6,100 bases of DNA from DATACZ01 sp036258795 (lineage in GTDB: Bacteria > Actinomycetota > CADDZG01 > JAHWKV01), in assembly GCA_036258795.1 (NCBI GenBank), contig DATACZ010000066.1, forward strand, positions 1 to 6,100, written 5' to 3'. Under the pieces are notes generated by a model. That model was not told the origin of the DNA and did no database searches. It worked only from the letters and a program-made list of their open reading frames with translations. Below are positions 5,486 through 6,100 of the stretch, one piece after another. The first letter of the stretch is position 1; the number at the start of each line of letters is the position of its first letter. Position numbers and translations under genes: made by a program.

Positions 5486-5500
5486 ATACCTAGCGGGTAT
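5486..5500. promoter_or_regulatory. Palindrome between the FMN reductase and rtcB
   Basis: ATACC at 5486-5490 and GGTAT at 5496-5500 form perfect 5-bp arms around TAGCG. It lies about 54 bases before the reductase start and 62 bases before rtcB, a plausible place for an operator. TATATC at 5498-5503 is a weak -10 candidate for rtcB (four of six). Nothing else was recognised in the gap 5433-5561. Confidence 0.28.
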
Positions 5501-5561
5501 ATCGCGGTTGATCTAGAAGGCTTTGGGGCCTCACGCCCACTGTTGCATGGGGGGTGTGCCG

Positions 5562-6100
5562 ATGTTGATCATCAACACCTCTGCCTTGCCTATCTATACC
5601 TGGGCGCCCGATCTAGAGGAGGGAGCCCTCCGCCAAGCATCTAACTGTGCCGACTTGCCGGTGGCTTTCCACCACGTTGCCGTCATGGCCGACGGTCATC
5701 AGGGCTACGGCGTACCCATCGGAGCCGTGCTGCCTCTAAGCCAGGCCCTCTCCCCCTATGCCGTCGGGAATGACATCGGATGCGGTATGGGCCTGCTCCC
5801 CACCAAACTAAGCCGAGAAGACCTAATGGCGCCGGTCAAGACCAAGACCGGCGGCTCAGGGCCCGCAGCCCGGGATGAAATCATGGGTTGGGTGCAGTCG
5901 ACCGTACCTGCCGGCGCAGGCTCCTCGAGCGCTGCCCCCCTACCTAATGAAATTGAGCGCCTTCTGCATTCTGCGTTTGATGCCATGGAAGAGGCCGCTG
6001 AGGCAACGGGGGTGGACCTTAGTACCACGCAGTCCTTCAAGCCAGGTGCCGGCAAGCCTCTGACCCGTGAAGAATTTCTAGCGCGGGGCCGAGCCCACGC
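5562..6100 (+). CDS. rtcB: RtcB-family RNA ligase, N-terminal part (truncated by window end)
   Basis: The family joins RNA 2',3'-cyclic phosphate or 3'-phosphate ends to 5'-OH ends with GTP and Mn(II), in tRNA splicing or RNA repair. Only the first 179 codons are present, less than half of the usual protein. Diagnostic motifs are FHHVAVMADGHQGYGVPIGAV at 36-56 and AVGNDIGCGMG at 67-77; Asp71 and Cys74 correspond to the first metal ligands. The final residues, FLARGRAH, immediately precede the place where the family's G-x-GNHF metal motif is expected, so the later metal histidines and the guanylated histidine lie outside the window. Common family members read PDVH and GVDIGCG where this one has ADGH and GNDIGCG. 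The chosen start has a run of six Gs seven bases upstream. An in-frame ATG at 5547 would add MGGVP but lacks a ribosome site. The gene is divergent from the FMN reductase. No archease or RtcR partner is visible. Confidence 0.93.
   Translation, partial: MLIINTSALPIYTWAPDLEEGALRQASNCADLPVAFHHVAVMADGHQGYGVPIGAVLPLSQALSPYAVGNDIGCGMGLLPTKLSREDLMAPVKTKTGGSGPAARDEIMGWVQSTVPAGAGSSSAAPLPNEIERLLHSAFDAMEEAAEATGVDLSTTQSFKPGAGKPLTREEFLARGRAH

Noticed and set aside
5756..6055. Minus-strand open frame opposite rtcB
   Set aside because: It is antisense to the conserved RtcB motifs, with no independent support.
1..6100. CRISPR array, transposon ends, tRNA, rRNA or riboswitch
   Set aside because: No regularly spaced repeats, transposase, CCA-ended cloverleaf or conserved RNA motif was seen on either strand.

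Overview
The window is high-GC bacterial DNA with strong Shine-Dalgarno sites and densely packed genes. The paired serine proteases without signal peptides, the G/C-rich third codon positions and the HxlR regulator would fit an actinobacterial or similar high-GC lineage. That placement is an inference from style; no rRNA or other marker is present. Both ends cut through coding sequence.

Layout. (1) Bases 1-1766 hold a cassette of related multi-pass membrane proteins. Two plus-strand genes (100-918 and 915-1766) overlap by ATGA. The start of a probable third, divergent member lies on the minus strand at 1-47. Each full protein is built from two copies of a four-helix unit, and I recognise no named family. 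(2) Convergent to these is a small SnoaL/NTF2-fold protein (1788-2198, minus). (3) An AT-richer intergenic stretch (2199-2354) separates it from an HxlR-family regulator (2355-2810, minus) that carries a Cys/His-rich tail. (4) Divergent from the regulator is a two-gene operon of HtrA-like S1C serine proteases with PDZ domains (2885-3781 and 3808-4806, plus). The shared promoter region contains a palindrome (arms TAACTTG / CAAGTTA) that is a natural candidate HxlR operator. (5) Convergent to the protease operon is an NAD(P)H-dependent FMN reductase (4836-5432, minus). (6) Divergent from the reductase is an RtcB-family RNA ligase (from 5562, plus) that runs off the right edge.

How the parts may work together. 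The best-supported unit is HxlR plus the two proteases. One palindrome covers the only good -10 box for the proteases and the likely -35 region of the regulator, so one protein could repress both directions. HxlR proteins often sense electrophile or redox stress and control flavin oxidoreductases. With a flavin reductase, predicted cytosolic HtrA proteases and an RNA-repair ligase nearby, a protein- and RNA-damage response is conceivable. Only the regulator-protease link has direct sequence support. No mobile element, CRISPR array, tRNA or rRNA was seen.
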